From contig WGNJ01000012.1 in NCBI GenBank assembly GCA_016124635.1, positions 105,045 through 169,044 on the forward strand: 64,000 bases of DNA. Direction: 5' to 3'. Below are positions 35,843 through 45,002 of this stretch, piece after piece. Below the pieces are notes generated by a model. It had not been told where the DNA came from. It did not search any database and worked only from the letters and a program-made list of their open reading frames with translations. Position 1 is the stretch's first letter, and the number at the start of each line of letters is the position of its first letter. The position numbers and the translations under genes were made by a program. Origin of the DNA: Alphaproteobacteria bacterium. GTDB taxonomy: Bacteria > Pseudomonadota > Alphaproteobacteria > Micropepsales > Micropepsaceae.

Positions 35843-37671
35843 TGATGTCCCGCCTGTGCGGATTCGAGTAGGAATTTCTGCATGTCCCAAGCGCCGGTCG
35901 GACAACGCTCCGCGCACAGGCCGCAGTGCAGGCAAAGGTCTTCGTCCTTCACCATCACGCGCCCGGTCTTCAGGCCGTCCGAGACGTAGAGGTCCTGGGT
36001 CGTGTTCTTGGCGGGTGCGGTCAGCCGCTTACGCAGCTCCGCTTCTGGCCCGTTCTCCGTGAACGTGATGCAGTCAAGTGGGCAAATGTCGACGCATGCG
36101 TCGCACTCGATGCACAGATCGCGGTTGAAGACGGTCTGCACGTCGCAGTTCAGACAGCGCTGCGTTTCGGCGTAGCCGAGCGCCTTGTCGAAGCCGAGCT
36201 CGACTTCCGCCCGCACGTCTTTGAGCGCGACGTCGTTGGGCAGATGCGGGACCTTGTAGCGCTTGTCGAGCGCGACGTCGTTGTCGTAGGTCCACTCGTG
36301 GATACCCATCTTCTGGCTGGCAAGATTGACGAGCGGTGGACGTGGCGCGTCGACCGGCTCGCCCTTGCACAGGCGATCGATGGAGATCGCGGCGTCGTGA
36401 CCGTGCGCGACCGCCCAGATGATGTTCTTGGGCCCGAACGCGGAGTCGCCGCCAAAGAAGATCTTCGGATGCGAGGAGCCCATCGTCGTTTCGCTGACGA
36501 CCGGCATGTGCCAGCGGTCGAACTCGATACCGACGTCCTTCTCGATCCAAGGGAAGGCGTTCTCCTGACCGACGGCGACGAGGACATCGTCGCATTCCAT
36601 GTGCACATCCGGCTCGCCTGAGGGCATCAGGCTCCGCTTGCCTTTGGCGTCGTACTCGGCCCTCACCTTCTCGAAGGTGATGCCGGTCAGCCTGCCTTTC
36701 GCATGCGTGAAGGCTTTGGGGACCAGGAAGTTGTGGATCGGAATGCCTTCGTGCATCGCGTCTTCCTTCTCCCAAGGAGACGCTTTCATTTCTTCGAAGC
36801 CCGAACGCACGACCACGTCGACCTTCTCGCCCCCCAGGCGCCGCGACGTGCGACAGCAATCCATTGCCGTGTTGCCGCCGCCGAGCACGATGACGCGCTT
36901 GCCGATCTTTGTCGTATGACCGAACGAAACGGAGGAGAGCCAGTCGATGCCGATATGGATATTGGCGGCAGCCTCTTTGCGGCCGGGAATGTCGAGGTCG
37001 CGGCCGCGCGGCGCGCCGCAGCCCACGAAGATCGCGTCGTAGTTCTCGGCCAGCAGCGCCTTCATCGATGAAATGCGATTGCCGAGCTTCAGTTCAGGCT
37101 CGAGATCGAGGATGTAGTCGACCTCCTCGTCGAGCACGCGTTCCGGCAGCCGGAATTTCGGAATCTGCGTTCGCATCATGCCGCCCGCTTGCGGGTCTTG
37201 ATCGTAAAGCACGACGTGATAGCCGAGCGGCAGGAGATCGCGCGCAACCGTCAGCGACGCAGGGCCCGCGCCGATTAGCGCGACGCGCTTGCCGTTCTTC
37301 TTCGTGGCGGGCTTTGGAAGGCGGCCGCGAATATCGTCTTTGTTGTCCGCCGCGACGCGCTTCAGCCGGCAGATCGCAACCGGCTGCTCTTCGACGCGTC
37401 CGCGCCGGCACGCCGGTTCGCACGGGCGATCGCAGGTGCGTCCCAAGATTCCGGGAAAGACGTTCGAATGCCAGTTGACCATGTAGGCATCCGAATAGCG
37501 TCCGGCGGCGATGAGCCGGATGTATTCGGGCACTGGCGTGTGCGCCGGACATGCCCACTGACAGTCGACGACCTTATGGAAATAATCAGGGTTGTTGATG
37601 TCGGTCGGCTTCACTCCGGGACGCGCGCCCGCCGGGCTACCCGCGCGCCCCTCTGCCATATCAATCGACAT
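35830..37671 (-). CDS. GltD-like NAD(P)H oxidoreductase with C-terminal ferredoxin domains
   Basis: The 613-residue protein begins with the GltD-type iron-sulfur region (CQWACPAHTPV, CDRPCEPACRRG), then an FAD domain (ALIGAGPASLTVARDLLPLG) and an NAD(P) domain (VIVLGGGNTAMDC). Two 4Fe-4S motifs end the chain (CIECDACVDICPLDC and CLHCGLCAERCPTGA). This is the layout expected for an electron-transfer partner between NAD(P)H and the ferredoxin-type oxidoreductase encoded downstream. A similar third subunit (KorC) is described for the 2-oxoglutarate:NADP+ oxidoreductase of Azoarcus evansii. It is the first gene of the leftward operon. Confidence 0.88.
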   Translation of the reverse strand: MSIDMAEGRAGSPAGARPGVKPTDINNPDYFHKVVDCQWACPAHTPVPEYIRLIAAGRYSDAYMVNWHSNVFPGILGRTCDRPCEPACRRGRVEEQPVAICRLKRVAADNKDDIRGRLPKPATKKNGKRVALIGAGPASLTVARDLLPLGYHVVLYDQDPQAGGMMRTQIPKFRLPERVLDEEVDYILDLEPELKLGNRISSMKALLAENYDAIFVGCGAPRGRDLDIPGRKEAAANIHIGIDWLSSVSFGHTTKIGKRVIVLGGGNTAMDCCRTSRRLGGEKVDVVVRSGFEEMKASPWEKEDAMHEGIPIHNFLVPKAFTHAKGRLTGITFEKVRAEYDAKGKRSLMPSGEPDVHMECDDVLVAVGQENAFPWIEKDVGIEFDRWHMPVVSETTMGSSHPKIFFGGDSAFGPKNIIWAVAHGHDAAISIDRLCKGEPVDAPRPPLVNLASQKMGIHEWTYDNDVALDKRYKVPHLPNDVALKDVRAEVELGFDKALGYAETQRCLNCDVQTVFNRDLCIECDACVDICPLDCITFTENGPEAELRKRLTAPAKNTTQDLYVSDGLKTGRVMVKDEDLCLHCGLCAERCPTGAWDMQKFLLESAQAGHQCRK

Positions 37672-37763
37672 GTCTTACCGAAGTGCCTTTCGAATTGGGG
37701 GCGGCATAATAGGACCTTCGCTTGGCGGTTGTCGCTATTTCTGATGCTGCGCCGCAAAATGAA

Positions 37764-38228
37764 TCAATCTTTCGGATCCTGTGTCTTTTCGAAACGCCCA
37801 AAGAAAATGTGGTCAATTCGCGATCCGATCGTCAGCAGCCCGAACGTCAACACCGTGGTCAGCGCGACCGCGACCCAGGCACCTAACGCACACGCAATCC
37901 CCAAGGCCGCCGTCACCCAGATCGACGCCGCGGTGTTCAAGCGATGCGGCTTTCCGGCCTCATCCCTCATGATCACACCGGCGCCGAGAAAGCCGACGCC
38001 TGTTAGTACGCCTTGGATAACGCGGCTGAGCCCGTCAACGGGCATGCCGTGCGACGGATCGAAATTCACCAACGCCAAGGTCGCAACGGCGGAACCGAGA
38101 GAAACGAACCCAAGCATGCGCAAGCCTGCGGGCTTGCCGTGGAGATCGCGGTTGAGTCCGATGGCGCCGCCGATGACTGCGGCGGCGAAGAGCCGCACCC
38201 CCAGATCGACGACGTGTTCCACCGACAT
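37764..38228 (-). CDS. MgtC/SapB family membrane protein
   Basis: The 154-residue protein has four or five membrane segments and the family motifs: LFAAAVIGGAIGLNRDLHGKPAGLRM at the start (basic loop after the second segment), then QGVLTGVGFLGAGVIM and LNTAASIWVTAALGIACALG. The short C-terminal tail lacks the soluble ACT-like domain of longer MgtC proteins, as in many bacteria. The family is linked to survival in low magnesium, but its mechanism is debated. It is a separate unit between the Kor operon and the coiled-coil module. Confidence 0.88.
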   Translation of the reverse strand: MSVEHVVDLGVRLFAAAVIGGAIGLNRDLHGKPAGLRMLGFVSLGSAVATLALVNFDPSHGMPVDGLSRVIQGVLTGVGFLGAGVIMRDEAGKPHRLNTAASIWVTAALGIACALGAWVAVALTTVLTFGLLTIGSRIDHIFFGRFEKTQDPKD

Positions 38229-38282
38229 GACGCGCTCTCCATTGCAGTGGGAGGCATGCCAAAAAGCGGCGCCGACTTCAAT

Positions 38283-39710
38283 TTAGAACCGGCCTCTGGT
38301 CCTGAAGCCGCCGCCGCCGAAACCGCCACGCGTGCCGAAGCCGCCCATCCGCGGGATCGAAGACGACGGCAGGCGAAGCGGCGGCACGGACGAGCCGGGC
38401 CAACCGCGTCCGCCGTAGTCGCGGCGACGATAGCCGCCCTCCAGGATGCTCCACAGCACCGCGCCGCGGATCGCGCCGCGAACGATGCCGCCGATCATGT
38501 CGCCCATGACGTTTCCACGATCGAGCTCGAAGCCACCCCACGGTTGGTCGTATTGCCGGCGGCGGAAATTGTCGCGCACGCCTTCAAGCTCGCCGCGCCG
38601 CCGCGCGATCTCACGTGCTTCGTCGCGGATGCGCGAGACCTCCGCATCGGCCTTGGCGATCGCGCGCTGCGTCTCGTCGATTTTTTGCACCAGCTTGTCG
38701 TCGTCGCCGGTCTTCGTTGCGAGCGCATCTTTGTAGAGCGTTTGGATATCGTCGCGTTCGAGCGCTTGGCTCAGAACCGAGATCGCTTCCTCGTGCGCCT
38801 GCCTATCACCTTGTTCGATAAGTTGAGCGCGCTCCTTGTCGAGTGCGGCGAGCGCGGTTTGCGCGTCGTTGAGAGTCTTCGACGCACCGTCGAGCGCCGT
38901 CCGCGCCTTGGCCAGCTCCTGCTCCAACGGCTTGACGCCCGCGTCCTCGAGCGCTTTGCGCTCAATGGCTGCGAGCGCTTCGTGTTCGTGCTCGAGGTCC
39001 TTTTCGCGTGCCGCCGCGTTTTCGCGCAGTCGCACGGGAATCTCGTTCAGCATCACGTAGTTCGGACGCGCGGTATCGTAGCCCACGAGCCGCGCCACCC
39101 AACGGTCCATCATCCGAACGAAATTGCCGGCCGAGTAGGAGGCCGTTCCGAACCCGCGCTTCCACAGATACATGAAGAGCGGGTCGGCCTCATACGGCTT
39201 GCGCTTCGTATCGCGGTCGGCCTCGGCCTGTTTCGCTTTGTCGTCCGCACCTTGCGCGACCTGCGTCATCGTCTCGACACGCACGTGTTGCGCCTGCCAG
39301 GTCGTATCGTCCTCGAGCTTCTTGCCGACCTCCGCCGTGAGTGTGGCGATCGGCGCCCCCGCCTTCTCGACCGCCTCAGTCGCTGCGCGATGCGCGGTCT
39401 CCGCGTCGCGCACCTTTTGTGTAGCCCCGGCATGGCGAATGAGAAGCTGATCGAGTTTGGCCTTCTGGGCGCGCATGAGGTCGACGGCGCGCCGCTCGGC
39501 GGCGTCGAGCTCGCCGACGATGTCGCCGCGCATCACCGCATCAAGCCGCACCAGCGCCAGCGCGCGGTAGGTTTGGGCCAGCGTCTGCCGCTGACGCTCG
39601 GCCTCGTCCATCGCCGAGCGCAAGACGGACGCGACCTGCGTCTCGTTCGAGCGCACCGTCGAGATTCCGTCTTCGATGGAGGAGAGCGCGTCACGCCCCG
39701 AAACGAACAT
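38283..39710 (-). CDS. Coiled-coil protein with Gly/Arg-rich tail
   Basis: The 475-residue product is largely alpha-helical: long coiled-coil stretches (about 40-180 and 235-385), rich in Ala, Glu, Lys and Arg. A middle segment (about 180-235) is more globular, with Tyr and Trp (FMYLWKRGFGTASYS). Toward the end a weakly hydrophobic Gly/Ile segment (MIGGIVRGAIRGAVLWSILEGG) could touch a membrane, and the last ~50 residues are Gly/Arg/Ser-rich (GGFGGGGFRTRGRF). I recognise no family. It is the last gene of the three-gene unit; its start is 6 bases after the stop of the membrane protein gene. Confidence 0.75.
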   Translation of the reverse strand: MFVSGRDALSSIEDGISTVRSNETQVASVLRSAMDEAERQRQTLAQTYRALALVRLDAVMRGDIVGELDAAERRAVDLMRAQKAKLDQLLIRHAGATQKVRDAETAHRAATEAVEKAGAPIATLTAEVGKKLEDDTTWQAQHVRVETMTQVAQGADDKAKQAEADRDTKRKPYEADPLFMYLWKRGFGTASYSAGNFVRMMDRWVARLVGYDTARPNYVMLNEIPVRLRENAAAREKDLEHEHEALAAIERKALEDAGVKPLEQELAKARTALDGASKTLNDAQTALAALDKERAQLIEQGDRQAHEEAISVLSQALERDDIQTLYKDALATKTGDDDKLVQKIDETQRAIAKADAEVSRIRDEAREIARRRGELEGVRDNFRRRQYDQPWGGFELDRGNVMGDMIGGIVRGAIRGAVLWSILEGGYRRRDYGGRGWPGSSVPPLRLPSSSIPRMGGFGTRGGFGGGGFRTRGRF

Positions 39711-39716
39711 CGCCCG

Positions 39717-40667
39717 TCACCACCTCGTAATCGTGCCGCCGAGCACCGGCATGTTGTAACGCACCTGCAGCTCGCCGCGCAGCTTTTGTCCCAGGATGTT
39801 GTTCTCGACGATGCCGTCGTCGTTCTTGTCGTTGCGCACGCGGTCGAAAACCTCCTCGCTTACGCGTACGCCCCACATCGAGCGGCGATACGTGCGTTCG
39901 TTTTCTTCGTTGGCGATATCCATATTCATCGCGCGCCCGTCGGCGCCGATCGCCTCGACGATCAGATAGTAGTTCTCCGCGTCGCTGTCGCTCGGTGAAC
40001 GGATAATGCCGGTGTCTTCGTCCGGTCGCGACACGATCCGAAGCTCGTAGGTTTGCAACAGCTTGGCGTCGAGAGCGTCGAGAGCGGTCACTTGCCCGCG
40101 CGCTTCGTCCGCGTCGCGTCGCGCGATCGCGGCTTTGCCGTTGGCGAGCAGTGCGGCCGCTTGCGTGCGCGCCTCATCCACTTTCGCATCCCGAAGCACG
40201 TTTGCGTAGCTCGTGTCGAGCGCCTTCGGCAGTGTCTCGCTGAGCTCGATGCGCGCCGTTTCGGCGGCAACGATCGGCGGCCGCTCGACCAACAGGTAGT
40301 AGCCGACGCGCAAGCCGACGACGAACAGCACCACCGAAAACAGCGTCCACAGGATGTGCGCGCGATTCACCCACATTGTCGCCAGCGTCACGGCCACGCC
40401 GGGCTTCGGCGGCACGTAGACGAAGCGGCTGTCCTTCAGCGCCTTGATGCCCTCATCGATAACGCTGTCAGGTACGTCGATGCCTTGGCCTTTGTAGATT
40501 TCGCGAAGGCGATTGCGCAGCTCGTCGTCGCGCGCGCCTTGCTGGAGTTCGCGCTCGACCAAAAGCTCGCGATGGCGGATCGTATCCACCACGTCCATAG
40601 CCAGCATCAGCTCGTCGAGCTTTTGCGGTGCCGGCGGGGGAGGGGCAGCCGTGACTGCGCCGGACAT
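39717..40667 (-). CDS. Single-pass membrane protein, DUF6384-like
   Basis: The 316-residue protein has a Pro-rich start, a helical cytoplasmic part (about 15-105, LDELMLAMDVVDTIRHRELLV), one clear membrane segment (about 110-130, ILWTLFSVVLFVVGLRVGYY) and a soluble C-terminal domain of about 185 residues ending in LGGTITRW. From memory it matches the uncharacterised family DUF6384; that label needs checking. The ATG shares one base with the stop of the upstream gene (TGATG). I infer a membrane scaffold that joins the helical partner proteins encoded on either side. Confidence 0.78.
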   Translation of the reverse strand: MSGAVTAAPPPPAPQKLDELMLAMDVVDTIRHRELLVERELQQGARDDELRNRLREIYKGQGIDVPDSVIDEGIKALKDSRFVYVPPKPGVAVTLATMWVNRAHILWTLFSVVLFVVGLRVGYYLLVERPPIVAAETARIELSETLPKALDTSYANVLRDAKVDEARTQAAALLANGKAAIARRDADEARGQVTALDALDAKLLQTYELRIVSRPDEDTGIIRSPSDSDAENYYLIVEAIGADGRAMNMDIANEENERTYRRSMWGVRVSEEVFDRVRNDKNDDGIVENNILGQKLRGELQVRYNMPVLGGTITRW

Positions 40668-41839
40668 CAGACCGTGAACGCCTTACCTTGTGCAACGAGC
40701 GCCGCGATGCGCTTCTTGCCGTCTTCGACCGCGTCGCGAATCTCGGCCGAGTTCTGCGTCGCCAGTTTGCGCATCTCTTCGATGATCTGCCCCGACTTCT
40801 CTTGGAAGGCGATCACCGAGTCGACGAGCTTCTTGACCGCGTCCGCGCGGATGGTCGGCCCATAGCCCGCGCGCACCGCAGCCTCCTGAACCTTGTCGCC
40901 GATCTCGGAGAGCACTTCGATAGAGCGCGAAACGCCTTCCTTCATGGCGTTCACCGTCTCGGTCGACTCGTGCAGTCCGAACATGCCGGTGAACGACGCC
41001 TTGAGTGCCGTGAGCACCGTGTCATTGGTCGAGAAGAACGCGACGGCCTGCGAGTAGACGCGCTCTTTCGCGTTCGTCGTCTGCATCAGCCGCGCCATGA
41101 TCACTTCCGAGGTGTTGTATCCGACGGTCAAGTTGTCGGAGATGTCCTTGGCGATCTGATAGCGCTTGTCCTCGTCCTGGGTCTGGCGCAGCACCTCGTC
41201 GCGTATCAGTTCGAGCTTTGCGCGGTCCGCCGGCTCGGTGCCCTGGAAGTTCGCGACATCGGCCGAGGCTTTGTTCAACTTTTCTTTGGCGGCGGCCAAC
41301 GCTGCGTCCGCCTTCCTCAGAACTTCGAGCGCGAGCACTTCGGCCTGTTTCAACGCGCCGCGGAAATCGCGATAGGCGTCGAGAATCTTGTGCTCGCGGT
41401 CGATCTGATTGCGGGTCTCCTTGGTGACGGCGATATAAATCGATCGGATCTTGTCGAAGCGGTCGGCGATGTCGCCGCGCGAGATCTTCATCCAAGCGAT
41501 GTTGACCCGCTCCCAAAGGCTGATCTTGCCGTCTGCGATCTGGTCGACCAGTTGTTTCGAATCGTCGCGGATCGAGTTGAACGCTTCGGTGATCTGCTTA
41601 TAGCGCTCACCGATCTGCATGCCGGAGACTTGGTCGCGCACCACTTCGTTGAAGACCGACGCTTGTCCAAGCGTGCGGGCGATGATCGTAATGCGGTCGG
41701 TATCGAGATCCGAGATCTGCTGCAGCAGGCCGTTGATCGGCGCGTCTTCGACCTTTGCGGGCATCAGCCCCATGTCGCGCAGCGTTCCCACTGCCCGGTC
41801 GAGATATTGCATCGGTGTTTTGACGACGACGTCGGCCAT
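40667..41839 (-). CDS. Helical TelA-like protein of unknown function
   Basis: The 390-residue protein is almost wholly alpha-helical with no membrane segment or signal. Heptad-like patterns run through most of the chain, with a central LTVGYNTSEVIMARLMQTTN segment and a C-terminal IIEEMRKLATQN region that recall TelA/KlaA toxic-anion resistance proteins in layout, though the match is distant and only by eye. It is the first gene of a unit with the membrane protein and the coiled-coil protein. About 135 bases separate it from the next gene upstream. Confidence 0.75.
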   Translation of the reverse strand: MADVVVKTPMQYLDRAVGTLRDMGLMPAKVEDAPINGLLQQISDLDTDRITIIARTLGQASVFNEVVRDQVSGMQIGERYKQITEAFNSIRDDSKQLVDQIADGKISLWERVNIAWMKISRGDIADRFDKIRSIYIAVTKETRNQIDREHKILDAYRDFRGALKQAEVLALEVLRKADAALAAAKEKLNKASADVANFQGTEPADRAKLELIRDEVLRQTQDEDKRYQIAKDISDNLTVGYNTSEVIMARLMQTTNAKERVYSQAVAFFSTNDTVLTALKASFTGMFGLHESTETVNAMKEGVSRSIEVLSEIGDKVQEAAVRAGYGPTIRADAVKKLVDSVIAFQEKSGQIIEEMRKLATQNSAEIRDAVEDGKKRIAALVAQGKAFTV

Positions 41840-41974
41840 GGAACCCCTCCAGCCAAGGAATCTCTTGGTCCCTCATGTGGAACGTCTTGGCCTCTGCGAC
41901 AAGACATTTCGTGAGGAGCGCGGCCTAAAATTTCAAGTGACGCCCGCCTTGTTTTCGCCTCCTTTCGCCGGAGG

Positions 41975-42574
41975 CTAGGCGGCTGCCAGCCACGCGGCGC
42001 CCTTGCGCAAGGTGGCCAGCGTCTCTTCCGACCCGTCACACAAGATATTGTCTGCCAATTTCAAGCCGAGCGCTTGCAGCCGTTGACCGAGATAGCGATA
42101 GGGCTCCGGCACGCCTGAGAAGTCGGTCTCTGTCATGAATTTGTCGAAGGCCTCCGACGGCGCAACCGGATCGATGCGATCCTTCTCATAGATCGCGACG
42201 CGCTCGAGCACGCGCCAGCGTCCGTCACGTTTCTCCACTTTGTCGAAGAAGCGCGCATAGCAGATGTTGTCGGCTGCGACGCCGTTGACGAGAAAGCGGC
42301 CGATGATCTGGATGCTCATTTCGGAGAGCGCGCGCCCACCGTTGATCTTGAGGTGCGGTATGCCGATCAAGTGTTTCGTGCGCGGCCCGCGAGGCTGATA
42401 GAGCCGCTTGGACGCCTCGATGAACTGCTTGAACGGTCCGGAGAACCAAGTCACCGAAATCGTTCCCTCCGGATGAAACGTATCGGCCAGTTCGTCCCAA
42501 AGCCCTTGATCGCGCGCGATGCCCCAAGCCTGAGAAAGCGCGATCAGATCGAGGCGGTCTTCGACCAACGACAT
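41975..42574 (-). CDS. SnoaL/NTF2-like protein of the catabolic operon
   Basis: The 199-residue product has the SnoaL_4-type cone fold pattern: an N-terminal helix (DLIALSQAWGIARDQGLWDELADTF), HPEGTISVTWF, TKHLIGIPHLKINGG and a late RWRVLERVAIYEKD strand. Family members are isomerases, cyclases or dehydratases, or have no known activity. It is the last gene of the unit that starts with the TetR regulator, about 50 bases after the monooxygenase. I infer a role in modifying a ring-derived intermediate. Confidence 0.82.
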   Translation of the reverse strand: MSLVEDRLDLIALSQAWGIARDQGLWDELADTFHPEGTISVTWFSGPFKQFIEASKRLYQPRGPRTKHLIGIPHLKINGGRALSEMSIQIIGRFLVNGVAADNICYARFFDKVEKRDGRWRVLERVAIYEKDRIDPVAPSEAFDKFMTETDFSGVPEPYRYLGQRLQALGLKLADNILCDGSEETLATLRKGAAWLAAA

Positions 42575-42625
42575 CTTATCCTCCCGGATTTTGGCGCACG
42601 CGGCCGGCTCGACTAAACGAGGCAG

Positions 42626-44131
42626 TCACCGTCCGATGGCTTGCGTGAGCGCAGCGGCGAGCGCCGCGGGTTCTCCGGTGCCGAACACATACCTGTCGGG
42701 CCTCACCAGAACAGCGGACGCGCCGGTACTGTCGAGCCACTCGTTCAGCCGGCCGCTCTCGTCGGAAATGTCTTCGTCGAGAACGACAGTCTTGACCGGC
42801 ATCGGCCACTTCGTGTCGATCTTTGCGTTGCGCGTGATCAACCAGAACCCGGGCCCCAGTAGATCGTCGAGCCGCCCGCAGACGCCGTTTGATGCGCACG
42901 CTTGCATCGCCTGCGGGAAGAGTTGACCGGCTCGAGCACCCGGCATCATGCAACCGCTGTTCAAGGCTTCCAACGGTGGCGGCGGCGGATCGGCTGCTTG
43001 TCGCTGTCCGGCGCGCTGCGCCAGCATGTCCTGGTCGCGCTTGCTCGCCGCGGCCGGATCGAGCGTGCAAACGACGCGCCCCATGAAGATGGCGGTCTCG
43101 ATAATCGACCGCACGTGCGGCTCACGCTCTTCTTGATATGAGTCGAGCAGGGCAGGCGATGCCTCGCCGCGCACCGCGCTCGCCAATCGCCACGCGAGGG
43201 CGTCGGCATCGCGAATGCCGGAGCACATGCCTTGTCCCATGAACGGTGGCATCTGATGTGCCGCGTCGCCGGCCAGTACGACAGAGCCGACACGCCATTG
43301 CTTCGCGACCAGCCCGTGAAAGCGATAGACCGCTTTGCGTACGAGCTCGGCTTGGCCAGGGCGCACCCATGGCTTGAGCAGCTCTTCAATGCGCGCATCG
43401 TCGAGCATCTGCTCGGGCGTCTCGCCGGGCAGCAGCATGAACTCCCACCGCCGCCGCAACGGCGCCATCGGCATCACCGTGGTCGGCCGCTTCGGGTCGC
43501 ACATCTGCAGGCCGAAAGGCGGCAGTCCCTCCTCATCGGTGACGACAGTGTCGATCACCAGCCACGGCTCGTCGAAGCCGTAGTCGGTGAGTTGTCCGTC
43601 GATCAGGCGGCGGACGGTGCTGCCGCCGCCATCGGCGCCGACCAGGAAACGCGCTTCGACTCGCGTCTCAAGACCCTGATCATCGCGCACAATCGCGGCC
43701 ACGCCGTTCGCGTCGTTTCGTTCGAGCGAGACAAGCGACGTGCCGAGGCGCACGTCGATCCCGGGAAATTGAGCCACGCGAGCGCGCAGGGCCTCTTCGA
43801 CCGCGGGCTGATGGAACATATAGCTCGGCGCCCATCCCGACGGCGTCGCCACGCCGGCCTGAGCGAAGCGCATCAGGACCTGCCCGTCGCTGTTGCGGAA
43901 CTCGTAGGCCGGCAGCGCTCGCGTCGACGGCAGGACTTGTTCGGCGATGCCGAGCCGCTGCCAAACGCGCATGATCTCGTGATCGAAGTGCGCCGCCCGC
44001 GGCTGCCGATAGACTTCGCGCGCGGTGTCGATCGCAACCGCACGTATCCCGTAGATGCCGAGGAACGCGGCGAGCGTCTCTCCCGTCGGCCCGTAGCCGG
44101 CGATGAGCACATCTGTTTGAAGCGTGCGCAT
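42626..44131 (-). CDS. FAD-dependent aromatic monooxygenase (MhpA/UbiH-like)
   Basis: The 501-residue flavoprotein has the three class A motifs: GYGPTGE near the N-terminus (ADP binding), VGADGGGSTVRR and LAGDAAHQMPPFMGQGMCSG (flavin ribityl binding). The overall length and the thioredoxin-like C-terminal domain (about 400-500) resemble 3-(3-hydroxyphenyl)propionate and resorcinol hydroxylases. It would hydroxylate a phenolic ring to the catechol-type product cleaved by the dioxygenase of the same operon. The start shares one base with the stop of the hydrolase gene (TGATG). The longer frame to 44215 is out of phase with that gene. Confidence 0.88.
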   Translation of the reverse strand: MRTLQTDVLIAGYGPTGETLAAFLGIYGIRAVAIDTAREVYRQPRAAHFDHEIMRVWQRLGIAEQVLPSTRALPAYEFRNSDGQVLMRFAQAGVATPSGWAPSYMFHQPAVEEALRARVAQFPGIDVRLGTSLVSLERNDANGVAAIVRDDQGLETRVEARFLVGADGGGSTVRRLIDGQLTDYGFDEPWLVIDTVVTDEEGLPPFGLQMCDPKRPTTVMPMAPLRRRWEFMLLPGETPEQMLDDARIEELLKPWVRPGQAELVRKAVYRFHGLVAKQWRVGSVVLAGDAAHQMPPFMGQGMCSGIRDADALAWRLASAVRGEASPALLDSYQEEREPHVRSIIETAIFMGRVVCTLDPAAASKRDQDMLAQRAGQRQAADPPPPPLEALNSGCMMPGARAGQLFPQAMQACASNGVCGRLDDLLGPGFWLITRNAKIDTKWPMPVKTVVLDEDISDESGRLNEWLDSTGASAVLVRPDRYVFGTGEPAALAAALTQAIGR

Positions 44132-44988
44132 CAGTTGCCTTCCGGAGCGACGACGTTCACGATTTCGCCGATGCGATCGATCTCGCAGCGCACCTCGTCG
44201 CCGGCTTTGAGCCACGCGGGTGGCTTCATCGCCGCGCCGACGCCGCCCGGCGTTCCGGTAAAGATCGCATCGCCCGGCTCGAGCGTCATCGCCTTCGAAA
44301 GCTCTTCGATTTGATCAAAGACGTTGAACACGAGATGCTTGGTGTTCGAATCCTGCCGCTTCTCGCCGTTGACGAAGCAGCGCACGCCCAGCGTATGCGG
44401 ATCGCCGATCTCGTCGGTGGTCACGATCCAAGGCCCGAACGGCGCGTGCGTATCGAAGCTCTTGCCGAGCACCCATTGCGGCGTCTTGAACTGCCAATCG
44501 CGAACGGTGACGTCGTTGCCGGCGCAATAACCGAAGACGGCGTCCTCGGCGTTTGCTTTACCGATGTGACGGCCGCCTTGCCCGACAACCGCGACCAGCT
44601 CCACCTCATAGTCGAGCGCCGTCGAAACCTTGGGAAGCTGAATGGGATCGTAGGGTCCGGTCACGGCGCTCGGCATCTTCGAGAACCAGATCTGCTGCTC
44701 GGGCGTCTTCATGCCGCTCTCGGCGACATGGTCGGCATAGTTGAGACCGATCGCCATGATCTTGCGCGGGCGCGGCACCGGCGCACGCAATTTGACCGAT
44801 TTGAGCGGCGCGTCGGCGGCGCGAGACGCCGCGCGCTCGACGACGGCGCGCACGCGCGGCCACTCGGCGATCAGGCCGATCATGTCGCGCGGCAGATCGC
44901 TGTCGGCACGAGAGAGATCGACAACGCCCTCGCCGGAGATCACGCCGACGCGCTGGCCGCGCGCATCCGAAAATGTAACGAGCTTCAT
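44131..44988 (-). CDS. Fumarylacetoacetate hydrolase-family protein
   Basis: The 285-residue protein has a short N-terminal domain (MKLVTFSDARGQRVGV) and the FAH catalytic domain: IMAIGLNYADHVAESG, the metal-binding DYEVELVAVVG (Glu pair) and GNDVTVRDWQ, GKSFDTHAPFGPWIV and FTGTPGGVGAAM. Relatives cleave or hydrate ring-fission products (for example 2-hydroxy-hepta-2,4-diene-1,7-dioate types). ATG 44988 is used rather than the longer frame. It sits between the dioxygenase and the monooxygenase, which fits action on the ring-cleavage product. Confidence 0.88.
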   Translation of the reverse strand: MKLVTFSDARGQRVGVISGEGVVDLSRADSDLPRDMIGLIAEWPRVRAVVERAASRAADAPLKSVKLRAPVPRPRKIMAIGLNYADHVAESGMKTPEQQIWFSKMPSAVTGPYDPIQLPKVSTALDYEVELVAVVGQGGRHIGKANAEDAVFGYCAGNDVTVRDWQFKTPQWVLGKSFDTHAPFGPWIVTTDEIGDPHTLGVRCFVNGEKRQDSNTKHLVFNVFDQIEELSKAMTLEPGDAIFTGTPGGVGAAMKPPAWLKAGDEVRCEIDRIGEIVNVVAPEGN

Positions 44989-45002
44989 GTGCGTTTCTCC
45001 TC

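Noticed and set aside
38013..39998. 661-codon plus-strand open frame across MgtC and the coiled-coil gene
   Set aside because: Composition (Arg/Ala/His) and position point to a shadow; it spans two minus-strand genes and their gap without a ribosome site.
41957..41975. GC hairpin at the end of the SnoaL-like gene as a terminator
   Set aside because: The 6-bp stem overlaps the stop codon and is followed on the minus strand by an A-rich rather than T-rich run.
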